Positions 36,141 through 48,348 of a stretch of DNA of 64,000 nt are shown here, piece by piece. Position numbers and translations under genes: made by a program. How positions within the stretch are numbered: the stretch's first letter is position 1; each line of letters begins with the position of its first letter. Source of the stretch: Allium sativum (lineage: Eukaryota > Streptophyta > Magnoliopsida > Asparagales > Amaryllidaceae); NCBI GenBank assembly GCA_030737875.1, contig CM060912.1, positions 879,245,199 through 879,309,198 on the forward strand, in the 5' to 3' direction. The notes under the pieces are model-generated. The model saw only the letters and a program-made list of their open reading frames with translations. It ran no database searches and had not been told where the DNA came from.

Positions 36141-36180
<40 letters not shown>
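36141..36180 (+). repeat. 40-base A run in C 5' LTR
   Basis: The 3' LTR has AAATAAAATAAAATAG here (near 41784), so the uninterrupted run arose or expanded in the 5' copy only, or is an assembly effect. Confidence 0.9.
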
Positions 36181-36185
<5 letters not shown>

Positions 36186-37429
36186 GACCTAACTGGTGAG
36201 TAAAGTTATCGTTTCTTCTGTTTTTTTCTAGTAATACTGAAATACATAGAGATGCTAGAATACTATCTATATGAGTAAACTTATTGATTGAAATTGCAAG
36301 CATATGGGTGCCATTACTATGTTTATTTGATTACTTGAAACATACTATAAAATCTGAAATGACAAAACCTGGAAATGAAAACCATTTTTATGACAGTGAG
36401 CAAAAAGGGCAGTGAATATACATTACAGTGAGTAAACTAAACTTGTACAATCTTTTAAAGCTTCTGTTTATAAGCTAATACAAGTATTATAGAACTTTGT
36501 ATGTATCATTTGCTGAAATGTTAAGATATAAAACCAGTATAGGATAACGAACTTGTCTATGAGTAAATTCTTTCTTGTTTCTTTAAAACATTACTGATTG
36601 TAATGCAGATATAGGTCACTGATGTGTTCATCCAGTGGTTTTAAATAATGTTAAAAATTTGGAAGAGATAGATGATAGCAAACTAGTTTTGAAACTGGTA
36701 AAACAGCAAGTAAACTCGTTTTTACTCTGTTATTCACTACTATATAATTAATTTCAAAGTTTGTTAAATTGTGTATGCTAGTTGTACGTGTATTACTTGC
36801 ATACGGTATTGTAAATTGATCTATTTGGATTAGAGAAAACTGTGAATAGATGGAAAACAAACTGCTATGTGTTTAAAAACAGAGGCGCGTTTTTATACTC
36901 TGTTGCTAAAATGCCTCAACTAAATTGTTAGAGAGTTTACAAATCTTAATTATATATGAACTATATTAGTACTGAACCAAGTATAAGTTAAAATAGTTTT
37001 AACTATCATAAATACTAAGGATATATTTATATTACAGTAAGAAATATAGAACATGTATTTTCCGATCCTCATAAATTTATGATTTAGCTATACAAACGTA
37101 ATCGCGTACGAATAATATGAATTTTAGTATTAATTTCACAAAATTTAAGTAGGAGATAGTGTGTGATTTCTTGGTTAACTAGAAAAGAAGACGGCATATT
37201 TTTTCGACGATCGGGTTGATTGTAACCCATGTAATTAAGACTAGAAGAGCGTGGATGGACGTAGATGATAGGAAAAATGGCAAGTAATTTTTCTATTGCG
37301 TATATTGATTAATCGAAGCGGATTTAGGGATTGCTGAGTGTTTACTGTAAGGGTTTTTTTTGTGTGTCTCATGTAGGGTATTCAAATGATCGATTGTTCT
37401 AGATTTTGGTTAGGAGAAGCATATAGGGT

Positions 37430-37960
37430 TGGTCTTCAATGTGGTGGTGGTGGCACGCCTGATAGTGGTCATAGATGATCGGGGGAAGACGAATTGCAGT
37501 GGCCACCTGATAGTATGTTCTTCATTTTGAAGAGCAGGGAGATGATATTTTGATGGAAGGTTGTCGGAGCGACGAAGGCTCGTCGACAATCTGGGGCGGT
37601 GTTCTGATTTGTGGACGGCGGCACGGTGGTCTCAGGAAGCTTGGAGGAGTGGTGCACGTACACAGAGGTGGGGTGTACATGTGAAGTCATGCATCTGCAT
37701 TCCTAAAGCAAGAAGAAGTGGTACTCGGTAGGGAAGAAAAGGTACTTAGCAAGTGGTACTTGGCAAAGTGGCAAATGGAAGTGGTACTTGGCTCGGGCAA
37801 GGAAATCTTGTGTGATCAGTGGGCGTGGCATCGAGTTCTAGAGTGGAAATCTCGTACTTGGCAAATGCGCAAAGGTATGGATTGGGAAAATGGATATGGA
37901 GAGAATCAGCATGCGTGGCATGAGTTTTTGGTATGGGAAACATGATCTGGCAAAATGAAG
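37430..37960 (+). other. G-rich island in C 5' LTR
   Basis: GTGGTGGTGG and TGGCAAGTGGTACTTGG-type stretches mark a composition shift comparable to the GC islands of A. Open frames are short and on both strands; none is called. Confidence 0.5.
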
Positions 37961-38347
37961 GAGGAAGGGAAAATTAGGCCAAACGTTTTGGGCGGGTTTT
38001 AAATAAACCAAATAAAAGGGAAAATGGAGATAAAAATGGGAAAAATAAAATAAAAGAAGAAAAATAAAACTAAATAAAAAGATATTTTTAAATGTATTAG
38101 GAAAAAGGAAAGAAGCCAAACATTTTGGCGATGGGAGGAAAGACATTAGACGGGAAATGGATCGTAGTGGCTTGACTTAGAAAGGGTTAACAAGTTTTAA
38201 GAATAAACAAAAAGGAAATAATAACATATAAAATAGGAAGTAGTATAAATTATGTTATTTATGATTAAGTAGAAATAAGAAGATAATTTACACAGTATGA
38301 CAAAGGTATAAATGTCGTATAAACAAAGCTGACAAATTGAGTATAGT

Positions 38348-38433
38348 ACCATGTGCGACGCACACACTTTAATTGTTCATTTATAAAGGATAGTAAAAAC
38401 TGAATAAATTACCATGTGCGACGCACACACTTT
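38348..38433 (+). repeat. Direct duplication carrying GTGCGACGCAC, C 5' LTR
   Basis: ACCATGTGCGACGCACACAC followed by TTT occurs twice, 63 bp apart. It contains an inverted repeat GTGCG/CGCAC around one base. D carries a single related copy at 62511-62530. Confidence 0.8.
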
Positions 38434-39570
38434 GGTTATTCATTATAAAAGACAAGTCGAAGGTCTGGATTTAAACAATACAGATATATACAATTTTGTC
38501 TGATCGAAGCTTATAAATTAAAGAGTATATAAAATGAATTGTACTAAACTCAATCATTTTGAGTTGATAATTATTTCCTTTGAAACAAGAAGTGTTTTGA
38601 GATAAAATATTGAAATCTGTTCAATAAGTATCGACTAACCGTAAAAGACATTACGCTAATCATTTCGAAGAATCCGGAATTAATATTCCACTTCAATTTG
38701 ATTTATACGCTGCGTATCAGAGATTATTGAAGATAATTGAAGACAGAGATATGCAAGGGCTATTTTGTTTTACAGAATAGTGCCTTCGGTTTGTCCAGTC
38801 CCAGGACAACTTGTATGTACGGGTGTTTGACAACGTATATCTATCAGATCTTACACATTGACTTTTCAGAAGTATATTATGTTGGTGGCGGAGAATTTCA
38901 TTTCTCTTAGCTTTATGCCCGTAATGTATTTCGGAAAATAAATTATGTGTTCTAACAAATATGACGGTGTGGCATCCAAAGTGATAGAAGAAGTGATCTG
39001 TCAGGAGAACGAAAATGACCTTAAGCTGCACAACCAGGAGAAGACAAAAATCGGGCAGGCAGCATGGCTAGGTGGGTCATTCCCAAGCAGGGTGTATTAC
39101 CACTATCTAGAGAAATTCCTTTTGTCTTCTCATCTATATTTCACTGCTGCAGTATTCGGTGGTCATGTGTGGCCGGGTTGCAAGACGTTCTTGTTGAACC
39201 CCAGTGTATCCCCTCTAGAGTACACTGATTGGCAGGTGGTCCCATACCTTGTTTGTTGGAATCCAATCTCTAATAAGCATCCATGGTTTTTTGATTTTAT
39301 ATTATATATATGTGGAGCGTGAGATGTAAGCGTTCCGTTAGATGGTTATTTATCTGATAAAAACTATTATAATATCAGATGATTTTGATATCAAAAATGT
39401 TTTGAGTTATAGTAAGGTAAAAACCATCCATGTTTATGTGTGGGATGGTTTTACTATTACCTTTTCTTTCGAAAGGTTTTCGAACGTTAAATCAATCTGT
39501 TCTCATAAGAGAATAACCCATTCTGTGTTAAGAATTGATCATTTGAAGTTTTAAAATTGTTTACTCACAC

Positions 39571-39584
39571 CAGTCCCCCGACTG
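39571..39584 (+). promoter_or_regulatory. Conserved CAGTC/GACTG hairpin, C 5' LTR
   Basis: Arms CAGTC and GACTG with loop CCCC, 415 bp from the LTR 3' end, followed by ACCCAGAGTTTATT as in family A. Confidence 0.65.
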
Positions 39585-40001
39585 ACCCAGAGTTTATTTT
39601 TCTGTGTTTTTTATGAGCAGACAAGTGATCCAGGTAGTCAATGAAAATCTGATGGAGTATTATGGACTGGAAATCATGGAGTCAGCTTGTTAGTTATATC
39701 TATATCTATGTATTAAGTTTGTACGTTGTATTGGGTCCGTGATCATGTATAATGTATTATGATGAAGTAATCTATGATGTAACAAACTATGATATATAAT
39801 ATGTTAAGTGATAATATATTATGTTAAATTCCGCTGTGAGATTCTGATGCCCTTCTTATTCTTCTATTCTAATAAGTTCTATCTTATCTTTCTCATCCTC
39901 TTATTTCTTTCTATTAAAGATCTGTATTTTCGTACATGTTGGGTTGAATGTGTAGGATATTAGTCAGCTCCAATTGGTACGGGTTTACAGGCCTTTACAG
40001 T

Positions 40002-40014
40002 TGGTATCAGAGCT
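40002..40014 (+). promoter_or_regulatory. Primer-binding site of C
   Basis: TGGTATCAGAGCT, exact initiator tRNA-Met complement, two bases after the LTR. Confidence 0.92.
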
Positions 40015-40048
40015 ATTGGTTAAGTAGTAACCTTGGCTCTGTGGCGTA

Positions 40049-40087
40049 ACTCAGTAGAGATAGGGTTAGTAACACCCTAGATTGAGT
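40049..40087 (+). promoter_or_regulatory. 39-nt two-part stem-loop downstream of PBS, C
   Basis: Outer arms ACTCAGT and ATTGAGT (one G-U pair), bulge AGAGA, inner arms TAGGGT and ACCCTA, loop TAGTAAC, bulge G. One further A-T pair extends the outer stem. Same length and layout as in A1 and A2, 47 nt from the PBS start. Confidence 0.75.
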
Positions 40088-40574
40088 TTGGGTGTGTATT
40101 AAGAGAGCGTATTTAAAAAAACCTATAAAATAAATTATATACAGATCAACTCGAGTTATCGATTTGAGTTACTTTTAAATTCTCCCGATCTCGTAAAAGA
40201 TTGGATTGTCAAAATTCAAGGTATAATGGAAAAGGAGTTAAAATGAATAACGTCAAACTCAGGATAAGTTAAATTAGAGTTAAATTAGAAGGGTATTAAG
40301 TGGAAATTAATATAAGAAAGTGAAAGTTGAATTAAATTTATAAAAATATACAGTGAATAAAATTGGGTTTTCCCAGTAATAAAGACCAAACTTGAGTTAT
40401 TAGTTGGATATAGATCCATGTGAGTTAAGTAACCGATTTTATAATAAAATCAGAATTTTGGATTTGAGAAATTACAGTAACTAAATTCTACATAAAGAAG
40501 AAGTCCATCCAGAAGGTTGATAGGTACTTATGGATGTGTTTGACTAAAACTAAAATCTACGCTTGACTCTTTAA

Positions 40575-40608
40575 TTTCGGGGACGAAATTCTTTTAAGGG
40601 GGGTAGTT
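40575..40608 (+). promoter_or_regulatory. Polypurine tract and GGGGACGAAA motif of C
   Basis: ATTTCGGGGACGAAATTC, then TTTTAAGGGGGGTAG, directly before the 3' LTR. Confidence 0.88.
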
Positions 40609-42349
40609 TGTAATGCCTCTCTTTTTTAACTGATTTTGTCCGATGATAAACATTGATTATAATGAGCTAATTAAAATAAAGTGGAACTAAATCGGTATTA
40701 ATAAACAAAACTTTAGTCTAAAACTATGTATATACATGGGTTGAAGTGTACATATGGATATTATAGAAATGATATTACTTATGGTATACATATTATAGAA
40801 AAAAATAATAGTTAGTTGTAGGTTAAAGTTAATTTTATTTAATAAATTAAGATAACCTTTTAAAAATGTAAACCTTATGTATGCAATTGAGAGTAAGTAT
40901 ATGTATGGGTATAAACAACTTGCAACATACATATAATCTGTAGCTAAGACTTGTTAAATTTAGGAAATGATTTCTCTTCGGAATCCAAATTGTCACCATA
41001 AGAAAAAATTGTTGTGCATATATTAACAATACAACACGTATATAACACACATATATATAGAAAAACATTATTCTTCTCAAATTACCACTAAATATTGGCT
41101 TTTGCTGCATATTAGAAACAAACTAAAAAAAATATTTTGAAAACATTTATTCAACTCTTGAAAGAGCTGCAAATCAAAGAAGGATGTGCTGGATATATGT
41201 CTCCTTATATCTAAGCATAGTAGTACAACATTAAATGTGATAACACATTTGAAATTTATAGCAAATAAAAGAAAAAATTTAACAGAAATGTGTAAACCAT
41301 TTTCTTAGCACAATAGTACAAATATTTTAATGCAGCAGTGGTGTAATCTCCTGCAAAGACCATACTGCCAACCTAGTCTGACCAAAATGCCACAATTAAA
41401 GCTATAAATAAAAATAATCTATACTATATTTTCAATCAAACATTTCATGTCGGGAACCATTTCGCAATAGGTAGTATTAATTTAATTAGCCTTGGAAAAG
41501 ATCTAGAAGATGGACAAAAGTACAAATTGTACTAAAATATGGTATTTTATATCCAACTTTGCATGTGATTTGTGAAACAAATCAAACTGGAAAACTAGAA
41601 GGCTGTGGCTTAATTGAATTGTAATATCAGGTGTATTATCTGTAGGGTAAAGGACCTACAAACATTTAATGAAGCTAGACTGTTTTAATGCTTAAATGTA
41701 TCTATATAGGCACCCTAAGTCCCATGTTTTCTCATGCAATTCATTTGAAACAGAAAAAAAAAATCAAAAGACTGCAGACTGCTAAATAAAATAAAATAGA
41801 GGGGACCTAACTGGTGAGTAAATTTATCCTCTCTTCTGTTTTTTTCTTCTAGTAATACTGAAATACATAGACATGCTGGAATATTGTCTATATAAGTAAA
41901 CTTATTGATTGAAATTGCAAGCATATGGGTGCCACTACTATGTTTATTTGATTACTTAAAACATACTATAAAATCTGAAATGATAAAACCTGGAAATGAA
42001 AACCATTTTTATGACAGTGAGCAAAAAGGGCAGTGAATATATATTCCAGTGAGTAAACTAAACTTGTACAATCTTTTAAAGCTTTTGTTTATAAGCTAAT
42101 ACAAGTATTATAGAACTTTGTATGTATCATTTGCTGAAATCTTAAGATTTAAAACCAGTATATGATAAGGAACTTGTCTATGAGTAAACTCTTTCTTGTT
42201 TCTTTAAAACATTACTGATTGTAATGCAGATATAGGTCACTGATGTGTTCATCCAGTTATATTAAATCATATTAAAAATTTAGAAGAGATAGATGATAGC
42301 AAACTAGTTTTGAAACTGGTAAAACAAAAAGTAAACTCATTTTTACTAT
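40609..42349 (+). repeat. C 3' LTR, 5' part only
   Basis: Aligns with 34967 to about 36725, roughly 95% identical by eye apart from the first 30 bases, and ends where A2 starts. No gene. Confidence 0.9.
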
Positions 42350-43066
42350 TGTAACAACCCGAAAAATCAGAACCAATTTAAAATTTTTATTTTGACAATT
42401 TTGAATATTTAAAATGATTTATTTTAAATAATAACGACAAAAAATTTATTTTGAATAGAACTAGAACGTATATATTCATTTGAATCGACGTTAGAATATA
42501 AATATATATTTCAATTTTAAAAGGAATTGGAAATGGCGCGATAGTTTGAAAATTCGATTTCAAAATGCAAATGAACGTACAGGAATCAAAATAAACCGGA
42601 TTTTAGTGAAACCAAAAATATTGGAATCAATTTGAGATCGAATTTAATGCAAATGAACGTACAGGAATCAAAATAAATTGATATGTGAGCATGGCACAAG
42701 AAAACGTGTTTTGGCGGTTATAGTCAATTTGGATCGACCAGAAAATGACCATTTTTCAAATGGTCTCCAAATTTGATGAAATTATTTCTGTTAGGACCAT
42801 ATCATTAAAACATAGCCATATTTATTTTTTTGGAAATTTTGGGGTCCGTATGTGGCCCAAGTAAATAGAAATGTACGTTTAAAATTCAATATAATGATTT
42901 ATATTTTAAATTTAATGGAAACCGATCGAAACAATCGAATTGGCTTACGGGACATATCCCATTGTGTTCGGAATGGGGGTAATTAGCTAGAGGCGCCAGT
43001 CGTTGGGTTTGAATTGGAGTTTGAACGAAAAAGCAATTTTATGGAAATCAAATAAAATAATTAAAT

Positions 43067-43074
43067 TATATATG
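43067..43074 (+). promoter_or_regulatory. TATA-like element, A2 5' LTR
   Basis: TATATATG lies about 15 bp before a pyrimidine-rich CCCTCACCTCACCCC stretch and the GC island. The 3' LTR has AATTATACATA here, and A3 has TATATAAC in its equivalent. Weak but in a consistent position. Confidence 0.4.
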
Positions 43075-43139
43075 TATTATTATTATACCCTCACCTCACC
43101 CCTTCTCTCCTCTTCTGGTCAACGTTCAAAACCGATTTG

Positions 43140-43395
43140 ATTAAAAAAAGCTCCTGCAAACCCGTCGCCCCCTCGTTTCCCGGCGTCGATCCATCGTCGT
43201 GCCTCCCCTGGCGGCGGCAAGCTTCGCCGGACCCCCTACCTTCCTCCTCATGCCTATCTCGAGTGAACCCAAACCCCTTAGCCCCAATCACCCGCTGCAG
43301 GCCCCGCCCTTCCAGAGCCGCCGCTGGAGGCCTGCCGCCCCACCTCCGGCACCCCGAACCACTGCGTGCCCTCAACCCTCCACCAACACAGAAAA
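43140..43395 (+). other. GC-rich island in A2 5' LTR
   Basis: C-rich sequence bounded by AT-rich DNA, ending in AAAAACTGTAAGTTTT, a good splice-donor match. Open frames (up to ~94 codons) overlap on both strands and differ between LTRs. Probably a leader and not coding. Confidence 0.5.
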
Positions 43396-43429
43396 ACTGT
43401 AAGTTTTTTTGATTATTTTTGTTTATTTA

Positions 43430-43935
43430 TATAGTTAATAATGTGATCTTTATTACGAAAATGATAGAATAAAAATGCAATTTTTATATATATTAACATA
43501 GCATAAAAACATGATTTTTAGCCTTTGAATGAAAATGTAGAAACATGATTTTTAGCGTTTGAATGAAGATGTAGAAACGTGATTTTTAGCGTTTGAATGG
43601 CAATGTAAAATATGATTTTTATTATTGAATAGCGATTAAAAATGTGATTTTTATTTGTATGAATAGCCGGATAAAAGTTATGATGTTTATATATGAATAG
43701 CGATGAAAATATAATACTTATAAAAAGGAAAAGATACGATTTTTCATAATATAAAAATAAGATTTTTATATATGTAGCGAAATAAAAATACGATTTTTAT
43801 ATAAATAAATTTGAAATAAAAATATAATTTTTATATAGAAAGAAGCGTTGTAAAAATATATGAAGTAGAAATAAAAATATGATTTTTATTTATTGGGATA
43901 AAGCGATAAAAATATGATTTTTACTATGAACATCG
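43430..43935 (+). repeat. Degenerate AT-rich tandem repeats, A2 5' LTR
   Basis: Repeated AAAAATATGATTTTTAT-like cores with spacers such as GCGTTTGAATG. Counterpart at about 50630-51125 in the 3' LTR, and of the arrays in A1. Confidence 0.75.
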
Positions 43936-46900
43936 TGAAAAGAATTGCAATGGAACTGGTGGAAAAAAAATCCAATTCTATACCGTTCAGAATTAAAGAA
44001 TGGCGGAGTGAATCCCAAAGGTAAGAACTTCTCACTATAATTTTCTTATACAGTTATTTATTTTATAACTGCATATATGAACTGTTCCCCATCGTCCAAA
44101 GACCATGGACGACTTGTTTGATTTGTTTGGTTTGGTTGATTAGATTATTTGATTGAATTGGCTTGTTTGGGTGAAATGAGTTGATTAGAATAGTTATGGG
44201 TGTATGGCGTGAGCCAATATCAGGAGAGGGGTAATGCTAGACATTACCCGATTTTGATATCACGTTGTTATGCCGCCAAATTTTTTTAAAATGTGTTAGA
44301 ACAATAAAAATATTATTTTTATTATGTAAATGAATTGAATAAATATTTTATCGTTAAAAACATAACTTTTAACGTGTATATGAATAAAATAAATATTCAA
44401 TTACAAATCAGATAATTTGTTTATGTACACCCATTTGATTGATATGGATTGGGACGATAAATTTTACACATCGCCCAACTGAACAAATAAAATTCATTAT
44501 TTGTTGATTAAAACCCCATACAGGTATTGGGATGAGATATGACATACACTAGTCCCGATAATTAGTTGTATGTCAATCGATTGGTTGACAGACTGTTATC
44601 AGCGTTAAATATTTATATTTAATGCTTATGCAGTGTAGAATGCACTTTGGATGATGGTTGACTGTGTTTGATTGTTGTTATATGCATGTGTGTATGAAAT
44701 CCATAAAAATCAACTTATATGGTAATTGGTTGTGTCCGATTCTAGTACAAAAAGAATGAATATTTTAAAATGACAAATATTTTAAAATAATGAATATTTT
44801 AAAACAATATGCAGTAAAAGAATCAAAATATGATTTTGATGTCCGATTTGGGATGGACACGAATATATTTAAATATATGAAGCCGTGTTGATTAGATTAA
44901 CGCCATTTGGACGTGAATGATATTTATATCGATTTTATTCATTTTTATAATGGATATTGAAAAGGAATTGATTTCAAAATCTAATGTTTTGAAAATATTA
45001 TCATTTATATAACGATGATATGGAATATTCAATTTTGATTAGAAATTGAATATGAAGTTGAAATCGTTTTGAAAACGAATTTAAAATGATTTATAAAATA
45101 TGTTTTAAATGGAAAATATATATTATATATATAATATAATTGCCTGAATAGAACGCGCTGCGCTACAGCAGTTCGCGAGTTTTGACCGTTGACTTCGAAT
45201 GGATATTACGGGAGATCCGACCATCAGATTCTCCTGAAACCAGAACCGTTGGGTTTGTATCGAAAAGATCTTTCTAACGAATATTAGAGATTTGAAATCT
45301 AATGGCTAGATTTGGAATTATGTCCAAATCAAATTTGGAAAAGGTCGCTGTAAGTGCAATTCAATGGCCGTTTATGGAAATTGACTGTACGGGCCTTGAT
45401 AAAATTATTAAAAATATCGATAATTTATGTAAAACCATAATAAATGATTTGGGAAGAATTTGGATGAAAAATTCCATACTTGTAAAGATAAAAAGGTATT
45501 TTTATCGAAATGAACTAGTTATGAACTAGAATAATAAATCCAATGTTTTTAAATAATTAAATTGGATTTGAAATGGTTTTAAAAAAATAACCGAAATTTC
45601 CAATATATGAATTGGAATGGATCTGAATCGAAATTATCTTCAGAATATTTCGATATTGGATTCCGTGGTTATACGGATATTATGGAGGAACTTGGAAGAT
45701 ATATATATATCGTTATTCCAATACGGTGATTCCAGAATTTGATATTGAATATAAGCCGATATATTTTCTATTCAGGGCCTTGTATTTAATATCAAATGTG
45801 ATTTTGGGTTTGTCATGAATGGTGTCTTCATTAACACTGTTCTTGAACCCAGTTGATAAAAGAATAAATCCTTTATTTAGATTTAATGAAGTATAACAAT
45901 TAATTAATATTTAATTGGAATTGAATTGAAATTGGTCTTTGGGTTTATCGTGAACGGTGTTTTAAATAACACTTGTTCTTTAACCCGAATAACAATGGAG
46001 TAAGATTTTGGGTTGTCATGAATGGTATCTTTAATAATACTGTTCTTAGACCCAATGGAGTCAAGAAAATCAGAAACTAACTGGAGATTAGTTAAATTGA
46101 ATGGTTTTCTAGGTATTGATCTGATGTTAGTTTCGGCCTTCGGGGTTAATACTTAGGGAATTGTTCACTTGCTAATTTACGGTTAAAGGCCGAGGGAATG
46201 TAATGTGATTTTGGGTTTATCGTGAACCGTGTTTTAAAGGACATTGGTTTTTTAACCCAGTTAAAGACACGATATGATTTCCCAAGTTAAACAATCTTTA
46301 ATAGTGATTTTTGGGAAGATTAAAACCAAGTGGAGTTTTAATGAATCTTTAATTAGATTGAAATGATCGAGAATGGAGTATCACCCGTTTTGCTCCAAGC
46401 CATAGTTAAATCTTTAATTTGATTTGAACGTGGTAATTGAATTTACCGGTAACACCGTGGTGTTAGATATGAAGTATTACCAGTTTTGCTTCATGGGATG
46501 AATAGGTTGGGATTGAGAAATTAAACAAATGATTACTTCAGTAAGGAGTGCTAATCCCGACTAGTTTGGATAAACTATAACTTGTTTTGGATTGATATCC
46601 AAAGGAAGATTAAAGAATAAATTTAAAGAATTTATCTTTGATAAAATTAATGGAATCCTTTCCCAAAGTAAAAGAATATTTGAATAAAGGAATATTCTGG
46701 ATCGGAATGAGGCGTATGTTGTGTTTTTATAGCACTTGTTTATTATATACGTGAGTTATCCAGAAAGACCGGGTTTATACCATTTTGAATAACTTATTTG
46801 ACGATGTGTTGAGGATGAAGACGGTGGTTGAAGACCGGAGGTCTTCACATCGTTTGGATGATTACTGATGTCTTGATTGGGCTGTACACCCAAGACAAGG

Positions 46901-47950
46901 TAATAAGTGGTGATCGTCCAGACGTACTTGGAGATCGACTGGATATGCGAGGGCCTCTCTCCTATATTGGACATATGGGACGATGAATAAGGTGCCTCCA
47001 GTTTCGTTCAGACCCAAAACGAACTTGTAATTGGATGTGTGTCTGACATCAGATTTCATTCTGTGTGATTGATGGACATCGGTTGCATAGCGTGAATTGC
47101 CAGTGTGGCATGCTGAGATGCAAATGATCAAGGCTTCTATTGAAAAGCCGAGTCTTGTGGTTGATGATCAAAGCACGGCTTTAATATAGCGTAGCTTTGT
47201 GTAGCGTTAATTCGCGAGTCTCACACCCCGGTGTGAACCAGAAACGGGAGAGGACATCAGGGAGGGCATGCGTTTCTTTCTAGCTAGGAGTGGTGTCAGC
47301 GTTTTGCAATCCCTGACGTATTACTTATGTGGATGATGGATCGCGAGGCGCCTCGGTTATATAAGTCATTCCGGGGCCGATGGTTTGGTCGGGATATGAC
47401 CAGTTTACCCCCCATAGGGCGGGGAAACACATTGTTCAGGCATTTTAATCCACTCTGTGTGGACCGGCCCTGACGATCCAAGGCTTGTCTACGCGCTTGC
47501 CTGAGGCTTGGGCTAGAGAGTCTCGAAGCGGTAAGGACGATCCCTTGCCTTGGTTTACAGATGGAATCCAACTTCCAATACGACATTTTAGTTTTAGTTG
47601 TAATCCTGTATATGGCAAAATGGTGGGAAGGGGCACTTATGCCATCTATGATTGATACTTATGATTGAAATTGTTTTGACACTATACACTTATAGTAATA
47701 ATAAAATATGAAATTTCACGTATCAAGCATTTTTGGCTATTATAAGGTAAAAACTCTATCCTCCGGCTTGCGTTGCATTGTGTGATGGGACCTTAGTCTT
47801 ATAACAACTTCATTGTTCTTTGTCTAGAATTGCGCCGTTTGTTTTATGCACTGGTATTCTTGGAAGGAAACCCGTTCCGTGTTATACGACGTGGTCCCTT
47901 GATTTACCGAACTTTAAAATAAAGATTAATAATTGTTTTAGTTCTCACAC

Positions 47951-47964
47951 TAGTCACATGACTG
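47951..47964 (+). promoter_or_regulatory. Conserved hairpin, A2 5' LTR
   Basis: TAGTC/GACTG (one U-G pair) with loop ACAT, 383 bp from the LTR 3' end, followed by a second stem CTAGAGTTTA / TAAACTCTGG. The 3' LTR copy at 55169-55182 has perfect arms and loop ACTT. Confidence 0.6.
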
Positions 47965-48348
47965 ACCTAGAGTTTATTGTTTTAACCTAAACTCTGGGTG
48001 CCCTTATTTTCCGCACGGGCAGCTAGTAGTTGGGTTTTGCAGATATTATATTCATAGGATCCTAGTTTATAGCTGAAGGGATATTCGGAAAGCTCTGTAT
48101 CCGTGTATTTCTTTCAATTGTGTTTTGTATTATTTTACAGCTGCTATGTATTTAAATGTAATTTAAACCTCTGATATTTTTCTTCTGTATATTATTCATG
48201 TATACTCTGGAATATTCTTCTATTCTGATAAAATTATTGTAATAAGCAATGAAATGTTCTTCTGTTTGTGTTCTGATTCATCTTGTCCTCAAAGCAATCC
48301 GTTCTTCCTCTTCTCTTCAGAGACCGGGGAAGTTTCAGGTCCTTACAG

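Larger units (their letters stand above)
34967..39999 (+). repeat. C 5' LTR (5.0 kb)
   Basis: Starts TGTACTGTCCCGC (the 3' copy starts TGTAATGCCTCTC) and ends GGCCTTTACA. Contains a TATA box (36060), a 40-base A run (36141-36180), a splice-donor-like GGTGAGTAAA (36194), a G-rich island (37430-37960), a 63-bp duplication with GTGCGACGCAC (38348-38433), and a 3' part related to D and to the A LTRs. Confidence 0.9.
40000..40608 (+). other. C internal region, non-coding, 609 bp
   Basis: It has a PBS at one end and a polypurine tract at the other, and no open frame of note. It is even shorter than that of family A, yet it keeps the hairpins near the PBS. Confidence 0.85.
34967..42349 (+). mobile_element. 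C: non-autonomous LTR retrotransposon, 3' LTR truncated
   Basis: 5' LTR of 5,033 bp, PBS, 609-bp non-coding internal region, polypurine tract, then the first 1,741 bp of the 3' LTR, which A2 interrupts. Inserted in B2's 5' LTR. It shares PBS, polypurine motif and the 39-nt stem-loop with family A, but its LTR sequence is mostly different. No retroviral protein motif is seen. Confidence 0.88.
42350..48347 (+). repeat. A2 5' LTR
   Basis: Starts TGTAACAACCCGAAAA and ends GGTCCTTACA. Compared with the 3' LTR it lacks about 190-200 bp of U3 near 42640, where a short copy of nearby sequence fills the gap. Holds a TATA-like TATATATG (43067), a GC island (43140-43395), degenerate AT arrays (43430-43935) and the 3' hairpins (near 47951). 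Confidence 0.9.

Noticed and set aside
38945..39322. 125-codon open frame in C's LTR
   Set aside because: The matching stretch in D is not open in the same way and no family is recognisable; it is treated as LTR sequence.
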